Shown here in pieces: positions 32,640 to 44,051 of a stretch of DNA of 47,640 bases (position 1 is its first letter; every line of letters begins with the position of its first letter). The DNA is from Gnetum montanum (taxonomy: Eukaryota; Streptophyta; Gnetopsida; Gnetales; Gnetaceae): contig MNCI01030304.1 of NCBI GenBank assembly GCA_015680685.1, positions 249,662 to 297,301 of the forward strand, given 5' to 3'. The notes below the pieces were generated by a model. The model did not search any database, had not been told where the DNA came from, and was given only the letters and a program-made list of their open reading frames with translations. The position numbers were made by a program, and so were the translations under genes.

Positions 32640-33860
32640 CTAAAATTTATGCATTGAGATAAAAGATGCTTTACATGGCAAGGAAATAGAAATTAAAGTT
32701 CTTAATAATGAACATTTTTATCTCAAGAATGAGAACTCAAACCTTAAGGTTGAGATTCAAAAACTAAACAATGTAATTAAGTTGATGAATAAGAGCTTCA
32801 AATATAAGGAAAGAGTTAAAAATTTTTCAAGTTCTAATTTTGATTCATCTTCAATAGAATGATTGGTATCTTGTGGAAGAGGCCATGAGATCTCCAAATG
32901 TCCTAGTAATGATAGGTTAAAGGTAAAGAACATAAGTGATAAAGAGATGGAAAAGGCAAAAAATATCTACACCAGTTGGGATGACGGAGACCAAAGTGAG
33001 ATGGAGGATGATACAAAAGATTCACATGTCATCTATTTGGCTCTCACATGTGATAATGCTGGCACCTCAAATGATGAATCTGAAGATGAAGATGAAATCT
33101 TTCAACACTGCTATCAAAGTATTCTAAACAAATAATAAGAAGGTATGAATCAAGCCATCTCTTCATTAAAATTAAAGATTTCAAACCTCACAAAGAAATC
33201 TCAAACCTTAGGGTTGAGAATGAAAAACTCATCAAGCTTAATGAGTAGGTTAAGAAAGAACTAGGAAATTCTAAACTTGTAAATGAGAGGTTGGACAAAG
33301 AAAATAAGTCCCTTCAAATGATTCTAGGCCAAGGAAGAAGTCCACATGATAAGAGTGGGCTTGGATGTTGTACACAAGAAGAAGCCTATACACCAAATCC
33401 ATCTCAATCTAAGGCTACTCCAAGGAGTGAAAAATAAATAGGCACTACATCTCAAACAAGAGCAGCTCCTAGGTATGATCACTTAACTACTATAGGAAAG
33501 TAAGATGTTATTATTGTCATAAATTTAGGCATAAGCAATGGGAGTGCAATTTAAAATATTATCACATGAGCACTTGGTCATATCATAGGAATCCTTGTCT
33601 TATCTGAATGTGTCTAGAAAGGATTTTTTGCAGGGTAAAAAGGATATGCAAACAAATTAGAGAGTTAAGAAAGATAAGAAAACTTAAAAGAATGAGGGAG
33701 ATAAAAAAGTTTTGAGAATCAAGAGGAAGGAACCTTAGAATGAGAAGACACTATCCAGCCAATTTGTGAAAGGGAGTCAAGCCTTGAAAATTAAAGAAGT
33801 CTCTGCAAGAATAAAAACCTCAAAAGAGAAATCTCATTTTCCTACTTGCTAAATATTGGG
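32640..33860 (+). pseudogene. Sirevirus-like Gag relic
   Basis: After a charged coiled-coil stretch the frame at 32863-33135 reads CGRGHEISKCP, a zinc knuckle with a changed third ligand spacing, then YTSWDDGDQSEMEDD and an acidic tail. This is the usual order in Sirevirus Gag (knuckle, then ATWSDSD, then acidic region). Further on come LQMILGQGRSPHDKSGLG (compare LLGxQRxxFDKxGLGY) and a second knuckle CYYCHKFRHKQWEC near 33510. Stops break the frame. Confidence 0.7.
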
Positions 33861-35487
33861 TCAATATTTAATTTGGAAAGACTAAATTGTGTTGATGTGT
33901 GCTTACTTCATTTCAAGTTATGGGATGTTAGCTTTAGCATTCTACAAATATTAAGATAAATGGTTACAAGATATTTGATACTATTATAATATTTTATCTC
34001 TTGTGTATGTATGAGCATGATGTGATTAATCTTATAATGGAATGAAAACTTGTGGCACTTGTAAACTTTTAAAAGTTTGTATCGAGAGATCGTATTTTAA
34101 TATATTAGTTTCAAGTGATTTAAAATCCTTGCATAATTTTCATGAATTGATAAGATTTTTACCTTAAGATATGGGTTTGTTTTGAAATCATAAAGTCAAA
34201 TTTCTTTTGGAAGATTTTTTCTGTATGATAATTGAATAATTTGAATTAGTACCTTTGATGCAATTCATGAATCTTTTGAGAAAAGCATCATTGCAAAAGG
34301 AATCATTATGAAGTACTATTAATAGGAGATTTTAGTCTTCACACTTGATTTTAATGTTGATTTATGGGAATAGTACTTTGATGAGAAAAGAACAAGTTGA
34401 TCAAAAAGGACATAAAGGAAGCATTAGACTCTACACATATGCAGGGGGAGCCTGTACCTAATCCAAGAGGTCACCAGTGTAGGGGGAGTCTTTTGAGGCT
34501 TTTACCAAAAGATACTTAAGTAGCAAAACTCCATTTTTCAACTCATCCTCATCTAAAAATCAGCAAGGAAGAGCATATTCATTTTGTAACGTTTTAAAAG
34601 AGAACATTTATTAACTCCTTATTTAAAGATGAAGTTATATGGTGAAAGCTCCTCATCTTTATATACTATATAAACTTACCAATGAGCTCTATTATTGTTT
34701 GACCTTTTGTATGTTGAGAATATATCTTTTTAAGTACCTAAGGCCCTTATTGCAAATATGAATTGAGATGTACTAGAACAAGTGTTCATGATCTCTTTTG
34801 GTAAGATATGAGGTATCTCCATATGCTATTTTTCTTACCTTTAAAATCATTATCATATATTAGTTTATGAATCTTCTTTTGGATAAAAATTTGATTAGTT
34901 TTTTTTTTATCTTTTGATATTTAGCATGATTAGATGTGTTGCTTTGTTTTGAAAAGTTGAATATGCATGTTTTAAACTTTCTTTCCATGAACTTGCTATT
35001 GGATTGTGATCTTTTCAAAAGAATGTTGGATGATTCTAGAATCATGATAGACAAGTTACTAAAAGACTTGGATTAGTTGTGCTTCTTGTTGTGAACAAAT
35101 GAAGGACCACTCTTGATAAAAAATAGCTTTACTTCATCATCCCTATGAAATTAATGAGATGTGTACTCTTCAATGGGTTCTCTTGCAAAATGATTTTATG
35201 TCTTGCACATTTATATCATGAAACATTTTTGCAGATGTGTAGATTCTTTTGTGTGTTTTACATACAAGGATAGAGATTTATGTGATAATAGTTATGCTCG
35301 TTATGAAATGGCTCTCCATAACTATATGTTTTTATTCTAAAATGATATATCTTTAAGATATAAGTTTATATGCATCATCCTTTTTGGTCATGTCCAAAAA
35401 GTGGGAGAAGTAGCTCATGTATTGTGATATTGTCATAAAGATTGATCCATTTTCTTAAGTTTTGGACACTATCAGAAAGGGGAAGAT
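33861..35487 (+). other. Noncoding 3' region of the Sirevirus-like relic
   Basis: AT-rich, with no RT, RNase H or integrase recognised. It contains three GGGGGAG/GTGGGAG tracts and ends in the polypurine tract before the LTR at 35488. Confidence 0.5.
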
Positions 35488-36635
35488 TGTTGAGCTCCCT
35501 TTCCTTGGGGGCACCTCATGCTATGCTTGCGAGAGTGCTCTCCCTGGGGATGCCTCATTCTATGCTCATGAGAATTTTCTCTTTGGGGGTGCCTCTCGTT
35601 GCACACATGAGAGCACTCTCCCTTAGGGTACTTCTCACTTTACATGCAAGAGTGCTCTCCATTAAAGGCATCTCTCACAGTGCATGTGAGAGCACTCTCC
35701 TTGGGGGTGCCTCTGGTTGCACTCATAAGAGTGCTCTCCATAGGAATGCTTCATGCAATGCACTCAAGAGCACACTCACTAGGGACACCTCACACTACGC
35801 TTGCGAGAGCGCTCTCCCTAGGGGCACCTCGCACAATGCACTTGAGAGCACTCTCTTTGGGAGCACCTTACACTCGTGAGAGTGCTCTCCATGGGGGAAC
35901 CTCTTACTACTCATGCAAGAGCACTCTCCCTAGGGGTGCCTTCCAATGGAGTAGAAAAGGACAAAAACAATAATGATGGACCAAGGGATACACTATGGGG
36001 AGAGCTCTACTTTAACATCATTAGTGAAGGCCATAAGAAATACAAACTTGTGCAAAATAGACCATACACATTTCCTAATCTCTTAAATATTTTGAAACAT
36101 TTGCGCAAGTGACATACATCCTTGGTCCTTCTACTCTATGCACTTATAGCCTTATAACCATATGTACCTATAGCTTGTTAGCCTAGATTACATTTTTCTA
36201 GTTTATGACATTTTTCTTACTTTATGTTAAACTTTCTTTTGCATATAGCCTAAGAGTTTGCCTTTATTTTCATTTGACTTATTAAAGTCTTTTCCTTATC
36301 TTTTTTCAAATATAAATACCAAAAAAAAAACTATGAAAACTTTAAAACATACAATAGACAAAAATATATGTTTTCCTTTATACAACAAGTACTTGCAAAC
36401 AATGACAAAGATAGTCTTGCTCTCACCAATGGATGTGTGAGTGCTAGAGGCATTGTAGAAGCACACAGTGCAGCCTAGACCATACAACATTCTTGCAAAC
36501 CTCCAACATCAAGGTATGCTAATGGGCTTCAACATCCCCTAGAGGATAACATACTTGAGGGTGCTTCCTCAAAACTACGTCTCCATGTGAATAAAGTTCT
36601 ACACAGGAAGCAACACTCACCGCACCTCTCCAATT
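35488..36635 (+). mobile_element. Candidate Sirevirus-like 3' LTR
   Basis: It starts TGTTGAGCTCCC after AAAGGGGAAGAT and contains the 39-bp palindromic array in its first 460 bp. Its end, set by similarity to 32366-32440, is approximate. Palindrome clusters in the 5' part of the LTR are described for Sireviruses. Confidence 0.5.
35531..35945 (+). repeat. 39-bp palindromic minisatellite array in LTR U3
   Basis: About ten units, exact 39-bp period over most of the array (unit starts 35531, 35570, 35609, 35648, 35687). Consensus begins GAGAGCRCTCTCC, then TNGGGGNGCCTC and NNTGCACTCAT. The palindrome GAGAGCGCTCTC is intact near 35805. Confidence 0.9.
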
Positions 36636-37504
36636 GCAATTATTATCTAAGAAATCATAGTTACACAATTAGCACACATGGCTAGCAAAATGATATTGAT
36701 GGATGAAATTTATGAACAAAACAAAGAAATTTTTTGAAGGTTAATAGTCATTGAGGAGAAGATTAAAGGAAAAAGAATATTAATACTACTCCAAAGGATA
36801 ATGAATAGATTATGATGAAATTACGAACACTTGAAGTAATAGTTGAGGAAAATAAAAGTGAATCTAAACTTGAAGCAACAAGAAACAGATGGGATTTGTA
36901 GTCATAAAAGTTTCAAATGAGCAAGGTGAAAAAAGAGAAAAAGAAAAATTGTGATTTGTAGGTATCCTAGAGATAGAGAATGAAATGGATGAATTTTTAG
37001 TTAAGAAAGTTTCAAAAATTATAGCAGATATGCATATAACTTCTCCAAACATTACTTAATTTTTTAGCTATTAGGTGAATGGCATGAAAAATCCTAGCAT
37101 GTAATTGTTAAGTTTTATGATGTAGAAGATAGAGAGCATGTTTGGAGACATCGAAGCTACTTGAAGCAAAGTGAACATGGGAAAAAATTATGGATAAACA
37201 AGGATCTTACTTGAAAAAAAAACTTGTAGAAAGGGCTAAACAATGGAAACAAGTTAAGGCAAATCATGAAAAAGATTTTCTAGCATACCTAAATGCTAAC
37301 AACATGATAGTAATCATAGATCATTTGCATTCCAAAAATTATTCATAACATTTATAAGCTCCTTATGGTGTAAATCTAATAATATAGACGGTGGAATTGC
37401 AAATAAATTTGTTTCATTAAATAACATTAGTTTTTTTTATAAATTTTATGTTTTTGATTTTGTTGAAACTTGGTAAGATGTTGGTTTTGTAGATTTTGTG
37501 ATTT
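36636..37504. other. AT-rich sequence, nothing recognised
   Basis: A charged, Lys/Glu-rich reading (about 36810-37060) is compatible with a decayed coiled-coil but no family is identified. Confidence 0.4.
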
Positions 37505-37520
37505 CTAGTTGATGAGAGCG

Positions 37521-37716
37521 GTTACTCTAGCGGTTTATTCTAATTATTAGAGTAGTTACTCTAGCGGTTTATTTTAATTATTAGAGTAGTTACTCTAGTG
37601 GTTTATTTTAATTATTAGAGTAGTTACTCTAGCAGTTTATTCTAATTATTAGAGCAGCTACTCTAGTGGTTTATTCTAATTATTAGAGTGGTTACTCTAA
37701 TTATTAGAGTAGTTTC
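37521..37716 (+). repeat. 34-bp palindromic tandem array in solo-LTR U3
   Basis: Exact 34-bp period (unit starts 37521, 37555, 37589, 37623, 37657, 37691), the last unit shortened. Each unit holds two inverted repeats, AGAGTA/TACTCT and CTCTAA/TTAGAG types. It lies within 11 bp of the LTR start and 9 bp of the TATA box. Confidence 0.95.
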
Positions 37717-37724
37717 TCCCAAAC

Positions 37725-37733
37725 CTATAAATA
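37725..37733 (+). promoter_or_regulatory. TATA box of the solo LTR
   Basis: CCTATAAATACA follows the 34-bp array, the same layout as in the E1 and E2 LTRs. Confidence 0.7.
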
Positions 37734-37967
37734 CAATGCCCAATTGCACAATTGGGAGGTAAGTCTTTTAGCAGTCAAGTAGCGAAACTCTTGTAGTTTG
37801 TTTGAAAGTTAGAGTATTTTCCAAGTGCCCATAGCAAGAAGTCTAAGTGTGGACAGATCTTTATTTGAGGATTGTGTACCTGAGCACACCTTGTGTAAGA
37901 TAATAAAAATGAGCTCTTTGATTCATCCTTATAGCACTTGAGATTTGTTTTCTTATGCATTTGTTTT

Positions 37968-38011
37968 ATTTTATTTTCTTATGCATTTATTTTATTTTAT
38001 TTTATTTTATG
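37968..38011. repeat. TTTTA-rich simple repeat
   Basis: Repeated TTTTATTTTA and CTTATGCATTTATTTTA units inside the solo LTR. Confidence 0.7.
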
Positions 38012-38699
38012 CACTTTACATTTCTGTTATTAGCACAACAATTATTTTGATCAATTAGGCAAATCATTAAATTACATAAGCACGACCACTTCGAGCATGC
38101 GTGTAATGCTTAGTAATCCAGTAACGATTGATGTTTGGTAATCCTAGCAGTGTTGCACTAGTTTAGGATGTGTACGTCAAGTGGGAATAGATGCTAGTGT
38201 TAGGATTAGTTAGAACTTAGTTAATGAGTAGTTAAGTTAAATTAGTCACTTAGTTACCTCTCTCCTTCCCTACTAGTGTAGGACATAAAATCATAAAAGC
38301 TATAAAAAGCATATGCCTCAAGCTTACTTAACCATACAATCGTGACATATAGGTAAGCTTCGGAAGACAACGATCAACCAACCCGTCCTTGTTCCACAAG
38401 GGTGCATAAGCACTTAGTCGTTGGAATTTGACTGAATTGTGCATGAAATGCTCGTATTCGTATGGTTGAGCGTAGGGGTACCTCACCACTCATCTCTAGT
38501 TACATAGATGAATTCCATGAAATACTTCTTGAGCTAATCTTGGGATCAATTTATGAAAAGTTATTATGAGAATGTAAGATATTGTGAGAATAACTTTGAA
38601 GAAAATTCATGGCAATGGAATTATAATTAGAGAGCTTACTTATAAGAAAAATTTACTATAGGAATGTGAAAAATTAGAAGAACCTACAAATTAGAAACT

Positions 38700-39060
38700 A
38701 AGATAAACACTCAAATGAAAATGAGATGGAACAAAAGAGGAGAAATAAAAGTTATGATGGAATAACAAAGAGAATGAAGGACCTTTACTTGACCAATTCC
38801 AAAATGAACTCCTCTTTGCCAAAGTTGCTAAAGTTTAAAATCCCAAAGATTCTAAGTGATATGATGAAATCCTCTCCTATCTACTTAATTAGGAGCTACC
38901 ACAGGAATGGGATGCTAGGAAGAAAAAATAGTTTCTTCAGCAAGCCAAACATAGAGATTAATGGCAACCTTTACAAAATTTGCACTGATGGCTTGGTACG
39001 ATGGTGTATGCCCAATAGTGATCAACTTTGAATCCTCCAAGATGCTCACGAGGGGTGTTC
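38700..39060 (+). pseudogene. Gypsy RNase H-integrase linker relic
   Basis: A frame open at 38726-39031 ends in KNSFFSKPNIEINGNLYKICTDGLVRWCMP and then LQDAHEG, the segment just before the integrase zinc finger. E2 has HFMEINGHLYKLCANGLV and LQDAHQG there. The sequence breaks at about 39050. Confidence 0.7.
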
Positions 39061-39199
39061 TCCTCCCACCCCTCCCCCATCCCCCTCGGGGTGTCTCTCC
39101 CTATCCATGGTATCTTGGTCCCATTGTTCATGATTGTCTATATAGGTTACATATCTTTCCCAATTGGAACCACTTACTAATTTAATATGTTTCATAACT

Positions 39200-40150
39200 T
39201 GACATCACATTGTTTCATCTCTTGGAATTACATTCATAAGACTATCCATGTTACAAGGAGTATTATGTCTTGGCTTATTATCCAATGGAGGAGTTTTATT
39301 CATGGCACTTAATTTTTATGTTTAATTTTTTGAGAACCCACCTACCATTAGGCATGGGTAACATGTCTTTCTAGTGGGACCCCTAGAAATTTATTTTGTG
39401 CTCTTTTATTATTATTATTATTATTAACTATGTCAGCCTTTGAATGTAGCACTTATTTTACTCTTACTCCCATTTTTTGTTAAATCTACAAGGATATAAT
39501 ACAACCTTAGTAACATGATAGAATTTACAATAATAATCCAAAAAGAATCCACAAGTCCCCTTAATGTCACACCCTTTACATTTCCACTTGGTTCTTCACT
39601 TTTCAATCCAGGCATAATGATCACAAGTTTATTCTTAGTTGTATGGTGGAAAAGAATATTTTTATGGCTATGGTAAGAACGTTCTTATTAATGGAATGGA
39701 TGGATGGATGATGTGGGCTTAGTATGCAAATAATCAGTCTCTTATGACTTGATATCATAGAGAAATATTCACCTTCTTAGACTACATCTTGCCTTTATTG
39801 TGAGATGTCTAATTAACAATCAAAATTATTTGCAAAGGGTTTAAAAAAAATTATGAAAGAAATGGAAAAGAGAGTAAAGATTATGAAAAAGTGTAAAGAA
39901 TGAAAAATGTCAAAGAATGTGAAAAATGAAAGGAATTGTAAAACAAAAAAAATGCAAAATCACTTACTAATTCTGAAATTAAAGTAAAGTATCTCCTCCA
40001 TGATTGATCTCATGGACGAGTGTGCGAAAAATGCTCCCTAAATATCCTGGGTCATACATTATAGGCAGTTCACCAATCATATTTATTGATTTAACTGTTC
40101 TATTATCATCCCATGTAATTTTGATGATAGTGGAGTTATGATCATTTAAG
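39200..40150 (-). other. Inverted relic of the family's post-integrase region
   Basis: On the minus strand 39541-39590 reads GGTGTGACATTAAGGGGACTTGTGGATTC, less 9 bases when quoted as in E1 (compare 6470-6500), and 39331-39395 reads GGTCCCACTAGAAAGACATG (compare 6623-6650). Noncoding. Its orientation is opposite to the neighbouring fragments. Confidence 0.65.
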
Positions 40151-40699
40151 TTCCTATTTTCTTTTCCCTTTCATGTATGATTATGAGTTAGTCATTTTAT
40201 TTTTGGGCTTTCAGTTGGAGTCATTTTCTTAGATTGGCAATTAGTAAGTGGTTCAGATGTTTCCATGCATGTTTTAGGAAATTTTTAGTTCTCCGTTAGT
40301 GGTCATAGGATGTCTTTTGGTTTTGTGGCTACTGCTCTCTCTTTTGCACACACTTATTATTTATTGTTGTAGTTGTGAACTAGAATAGTAACTGGTTTGA
40401 CATTCTAAAGTGTTGGTCCATGATTGCATCCTTTGCTTTCGATAGTAATGCATGGAATTCAATGCTTGTGTATGGCTTCATGTGCATCGTCTTTAGAAAT
40501 ATCAATTGACAAATCTCTCATACTTAGCTTAGCAAGATGTGACATTAATGAAGAAGGGGATATTAGAACCCCAAAAGAATTGTAATATAGGTATATCCCA
40601 TGATATATAATCCAATAAGAACTTTATAACTTAGTGTTGCCCATCAAAATCAAACCCATAACTTGAGCTTACAAATCAAGAGTTTTTACTACTAGTCTA

Positions 40700-41990
40700 A
40701 CACATCATTGTTGTGGGACATCAAGGAGACTTGTTGATTCCTTATACTTTCCACTTTGGATCCTAAGTCACCCCACATGGATGCATTACCACTCATATTT
40801 TTATTGTATTTGGAAAATAATATTTCAAAAAAACCATTCCTTTATTAATTCACAAGAAAGGCATGTCACCCATGTCTAATGATACTCCTTTGATGAAATT
40901 AGCATTGGTTATGTGACTAGAAAGGCATATGACCCATGTTTGAAGACTTTCCTTTAACAAATGGCCAAGATCCTTAGTCTTTAAAACATTAATTAATTCA
41001 TTATTTTTAAAATTTCTAACATTTTTTCCCCTATTTTCTTATTGAATGGTAATTTCATCATGTGGTGCGTAGTTTGTCTTATGGTAGTGGACCTTGGATG
41101 ATATAATGTCATGTCACTAGTAGTGGTTAGACTCAGTTATAATCCTAATAGATAGTAATGATGATCATTTTAACCACACTACACACATGGGATTCACTAT
41201 GATCATGATAAGATCTTTTACACTTCGATTTTTCAATCATTGATTAATTCATTTCACCTTACTAACATCATGCAATAATGATTTTTATGACTTTATGTAA
41301 CATAGTGTAGGTTTCTAGCCAAGGGAGTTGTATTGAATGGAATGTAGGTTTTATTAACATTTAACTTTTAAGAACCCCATGAACCCTTATAAAAGTGGTT
41401 GTGCAAGGGCATTCTAGCTAGGAGCCTACTTTAGGAAGGATTCATGTATATAACTCTTGTTGATCATGTCCTCCAATCTAGAATACACTTTTAAAACATA
41501 ATGGACATGCTTCTTAATGACCATGTAGATCTTTATGTCCTTTTTTCATTAGTTTTTAATGAAATTTTCTCCAAATCTCCTAATTATTGACTATTTGTTG
41601 GAACTTAATGACTTATTTTCATGATTTTCAAAATTTCAATGCATCAATGAGACACATTCCTCAACCTAGCAATTTCTAAAAGGCTTCAAACTCTAAGAAA
41701 AATCTAAAAGCAACAATTTTCGAGTTAAAAATGTAATAAAAATGTGGTTTCTAAGGGTTGCAATATGACATCCTTAGGATATTGCAATATTATAGCATTA
41801 CAAACTATAGCTACATTCCCATCATTAAATTTTTCATTTTCACTTCAAATGAGTAAGAACTTTTGATTGTTTGAAGAGCCTAAAACATTCCAACAATGAT
41901 ATCCTATAAATTGGAACTCCAATTTTACCCATTAAAAAAACTTTTGAGCTTCCAAAGTTGAGCTCTTCATTGTAAGGATCTTGGAATGTA
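40700..41990 (+). other. Relic of post-integrase region and internal promoter block
   Basis: The plus strand follows E1 6480-7680: GACATCAAGGAGACTTGTTG (40719), a CTAGAAAGGCATATGACCCATG part (about 40917), TGTGCAAGGGCATT (41400) and the palindrome region (41758-41787), then AACTCCAATTTTACCCATT (about 41913). No aORF follows. Sequence similarity is lost near 42000. Confidence 0.6.
41758..41787. promoter_or_regulatory. Decayed internal-promoter palindrome, third copy
   Basis: Perfect 9-bp arms TTGCAATAT/ATATTGCAA around a 12-bp spacer, at the place corresponding to 7508-7531 in E1. No clear TATA follows. Confidence 0.6.
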
Positions 41991-41999
41991 ACATTTTAA

Positions 42000-43000
42000 G
42001 ATTTTCTAACATACCTATTTTTGACCATTAAGGTAACTAATAACAATAATAAATAAAATTAATTAATAATTCAACATTTTAGCTACTTTTAAATCCTAGG
42101 AATGTAGTTTCACAATTAACATGAGCCTTATTGTTAAATTTTTGAGATTTTTAATCTAACCAAAGGATCGACAAGGCTTAATACTAATGGGTAATTGTAG
42201 ATGGTGCCCAAGTAAGTTTCTAAGTTTAGAGGACCTTCATAAGCCAAGGAAAAGAGGCCTAGAGATGAACATGGACATGGCCAAAATCCACAAACACAAT
42301 AATCCCAAGTTGAGAGACCAACACAAGAAGAGCTAAAGTGTAGTAGAAGAGACAAGTTCAAACAATGTAAACAAAGCAATACATTCAAGAAAAAGTACCT
42401 TTCAAATGCCTCATGATAACAAGCGATGAAGCTTTTTGCAACTAGTGTTCTCCTTGAACTAAACTTTAAGTCATTCTTAAAGTTTTCTCCATAAGAAGTT
42501 TGGGAGTAGCTATGGACATTTGCTTTACAGTCCACCTTATTCACCAATGGTGAGTGATACCTAGAAAAAATATATTTATTTTGGAGCAATTAGCAACTAG
42601 ATGCTTTAGTAAAGATAGAAGATAAATTTATCTTCTATGTAGTTGAGGTAATCACCAATGCACGAGGTATTCTTAAAGAAAGGGTTCACATATTTGCCAT
42701 ATATATATATATATGTGATTGGAAGATAAGAATCGAGGCAATGANTATATATATATATATATGATTGGAAGATAAGAATCGAGGCAATGATAGAGAGCAT
42801 AATGAATGATGGTGAGGAAAAATCAATTAAAAAGCCTAAGATTTTAAAATGCAAGGTTGATATGGTTGGCATACACGTAACGATGATCAAATCAAATCTA
42901 TTCAAGCTCAAATCTATTGAAGCGTATAAACATAACACTTTAGAGATCATAATGCTAAGCAAAAGATCAGTTTTTTAACGATCTGATAAGACAAGTGATG
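42000..43000. other. AT-rich sequence, nothing recognised
   Basis: A 151-codon minus-strand frame (42134-42589) has no domain and a composition expected of noncoding AT-rich DNA. Confidence 0.4.
42702..42790. other. Single-N duplication around a (TA)n run (probable assembly artefact)
   Basis: The (TA)n run plus GATTGGAAGATAAGAATCG and the following bases recur on both sides of the N at 42745. Confidence 0.8.
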
Positions 43001-43059
43001 CGCCGTTGGACATTGAAACACACTCATTATGAAAGCAGGGATCATCCAAAAATTGGAGA

Positions 43060-43370
43060 TAAAGTGTTTTAGATCATGATTTTAATAGGCTTTGCACTAA
43101 ATGGGCAAACTGATGAGGCCACCAATAAATTCAAGAAATACCTACACAAATCTTGGTTACTGGAACGGCTTGATTTCAAGATGTGTGCAGAACGGAAAAA
43201 TGATACATGTCATGGTTACAGGATTGCCCAGTGTTGGCACATCAAGGCACTGAATTTGTTCATGATTTTATGATTTTATGAATCCATGAATCACTGCGGC
43301 TTCTTACCAAATAGACAACGTGACTCCTCAATCTGCTCACTCTCACAGCATGTGAAACCATGGTGAACCC
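43060..43370 (+). pseudogene. PPR (pentatricopeptide repeat) gene fragment
   Basis: Plus-strand frames give pieces typical of PLS-class plant PPR proteins: MILIGFALNGQTDEATNKF (43076), WNGLISRCVQNGK (about 43160) and AQCWHIKALNLF followed by MNHCGFLPN (about 43220-43310). These match the usual AMIAGYAQNGxxxEALxLF and GxxPN repeat pattern. They fall in different frames with stops, so it is a relic of two or three repeats. Functional members bind organellar RNA. No complete gene is nearby. Confidence 0.6.
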
Positions 43371-43980
43371 AGAAAGGTTATTGTGGTCTTCGTCTGCAAG
43401 AAAAGCTCCTCTGCTTCGTTCAAGCGGTAGGAACAAATGGCGGCAATCATGAAGGGATTCAAGGTGTTGGCAACCATCACTGCCGTGGAGGGAAAGGATG
43501 ATTTCCGTGGCGGATTTTCCATGGAAGTTTCACGTGTGATGATGGGCTGCCAGGGCATTGCGCTGGTGTCCATCTGCAAGGAGAAGCAGTGTACGTGCAG
43601 AGGCATCAGGCAGCAACTGGCATGCTAAGCGTTGGCTTTTCAAACAATGGCGGATGTGGTTCCTGTTAAGCACTCCACATGTTCTTGACGATAAAAATCC
43701 TAACATTAACAAAAACGAAAACCTACCTCTGCTCCTGTACACACCATCTAGATCACCACAAAAGCCAAATCCTGTGGTTGTCTTCATTCCTTCGAATTCA
43801 GACAAGCGACATTGGCGGCATCACGAACACGTTTTGGGCTGGAGCAATAGAAACCAACTAAACAAGAATACGTCTAGAATCGACCTCATTGACGATGAGC
43901 AAGGCACAGGTAACAGTGGTAGCAATATGCATCTGATGGCAACGGCTGGAAACTGATCCTTAGCACGACCGGTTCGGAAG
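43371..43980. other. Less AT-rich island with unrecognised open frames
   Basis: GC is clearly higher than in the surroundings and frames stay open on both strands (plus 43437-43628 and 43558-43956, minus 43343-43606 and 43530-43805). No domain is recognised. It might be the decayed end of the PPR copy or another captured gene fragment. Confidence 0.3.
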
Positions 43981-44051
43981 AATTCCATTAATGGAAACAT
44001 TGGATTGTGAACTTTGGCTAGGTTAAAATAATAATAATTCATCATGGGGAG

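Larger units (their letters stand above)
32366..36635 (+). mobile_element. Sirevirus-like Ty1/copia relic (gag and 3' region, pol missing)
   Basis: A 75-bp block (GTGCTTCCTCAAAA..ATGTGAATAAAGTTC..AGGAAG) occurs at 32366-32440 and again at 36558-36632, consistent with the ends of two LTRs. Between them lie a Sirevirus-type gag, multiple polypurine tracts (34442-34450, 34481-34488, 35396-35410) and a tract AAAGGGGAAGAT just before TGTTGAG (35488). Multiple polypurine tracts and a TGTTGAG LTR start are Sirevirus traits. Pol is not recognisable. Confidence 0.5.
37510..38495 (+). mobile_element. Solo LTR of the E1/E2 family
   Basis: It begins TGATGAGAGCGG and ends GGGGTACCTCACCACTCATCT, flanked by a perfect 5-bp duplication CTAGT (37505-37509 and 38496-38500). 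The last 60 bp match the E1 and E2 LTR ends (CTCGTATTCGTATGGTTGAG). The final base is T rather than A. No internal sequence adjoins it, so it formed by LTR-LTR recombination. Confidence 0.85.

Noticed and set aside
35442-35973. Open frames of 109-145 codons with 13-residue repeats
   Set aside because: The 39-bp repeat period is a multiple of three, which keeps frames open without selection; the same happens on the minus strand at 31898-32346.
37521-37716. CRISPR-like regular 34-bp direct repeats
   Set aside because: Repeats are contiguous with no spacers, in a plant LTR next to a TATA box; it is a tandem array.
42134-42589. 151-codon minus-strand frame
   Set aside because: No domain, composition typical of AT-rich noncoding DNA, no neighbouring signals of a gene.
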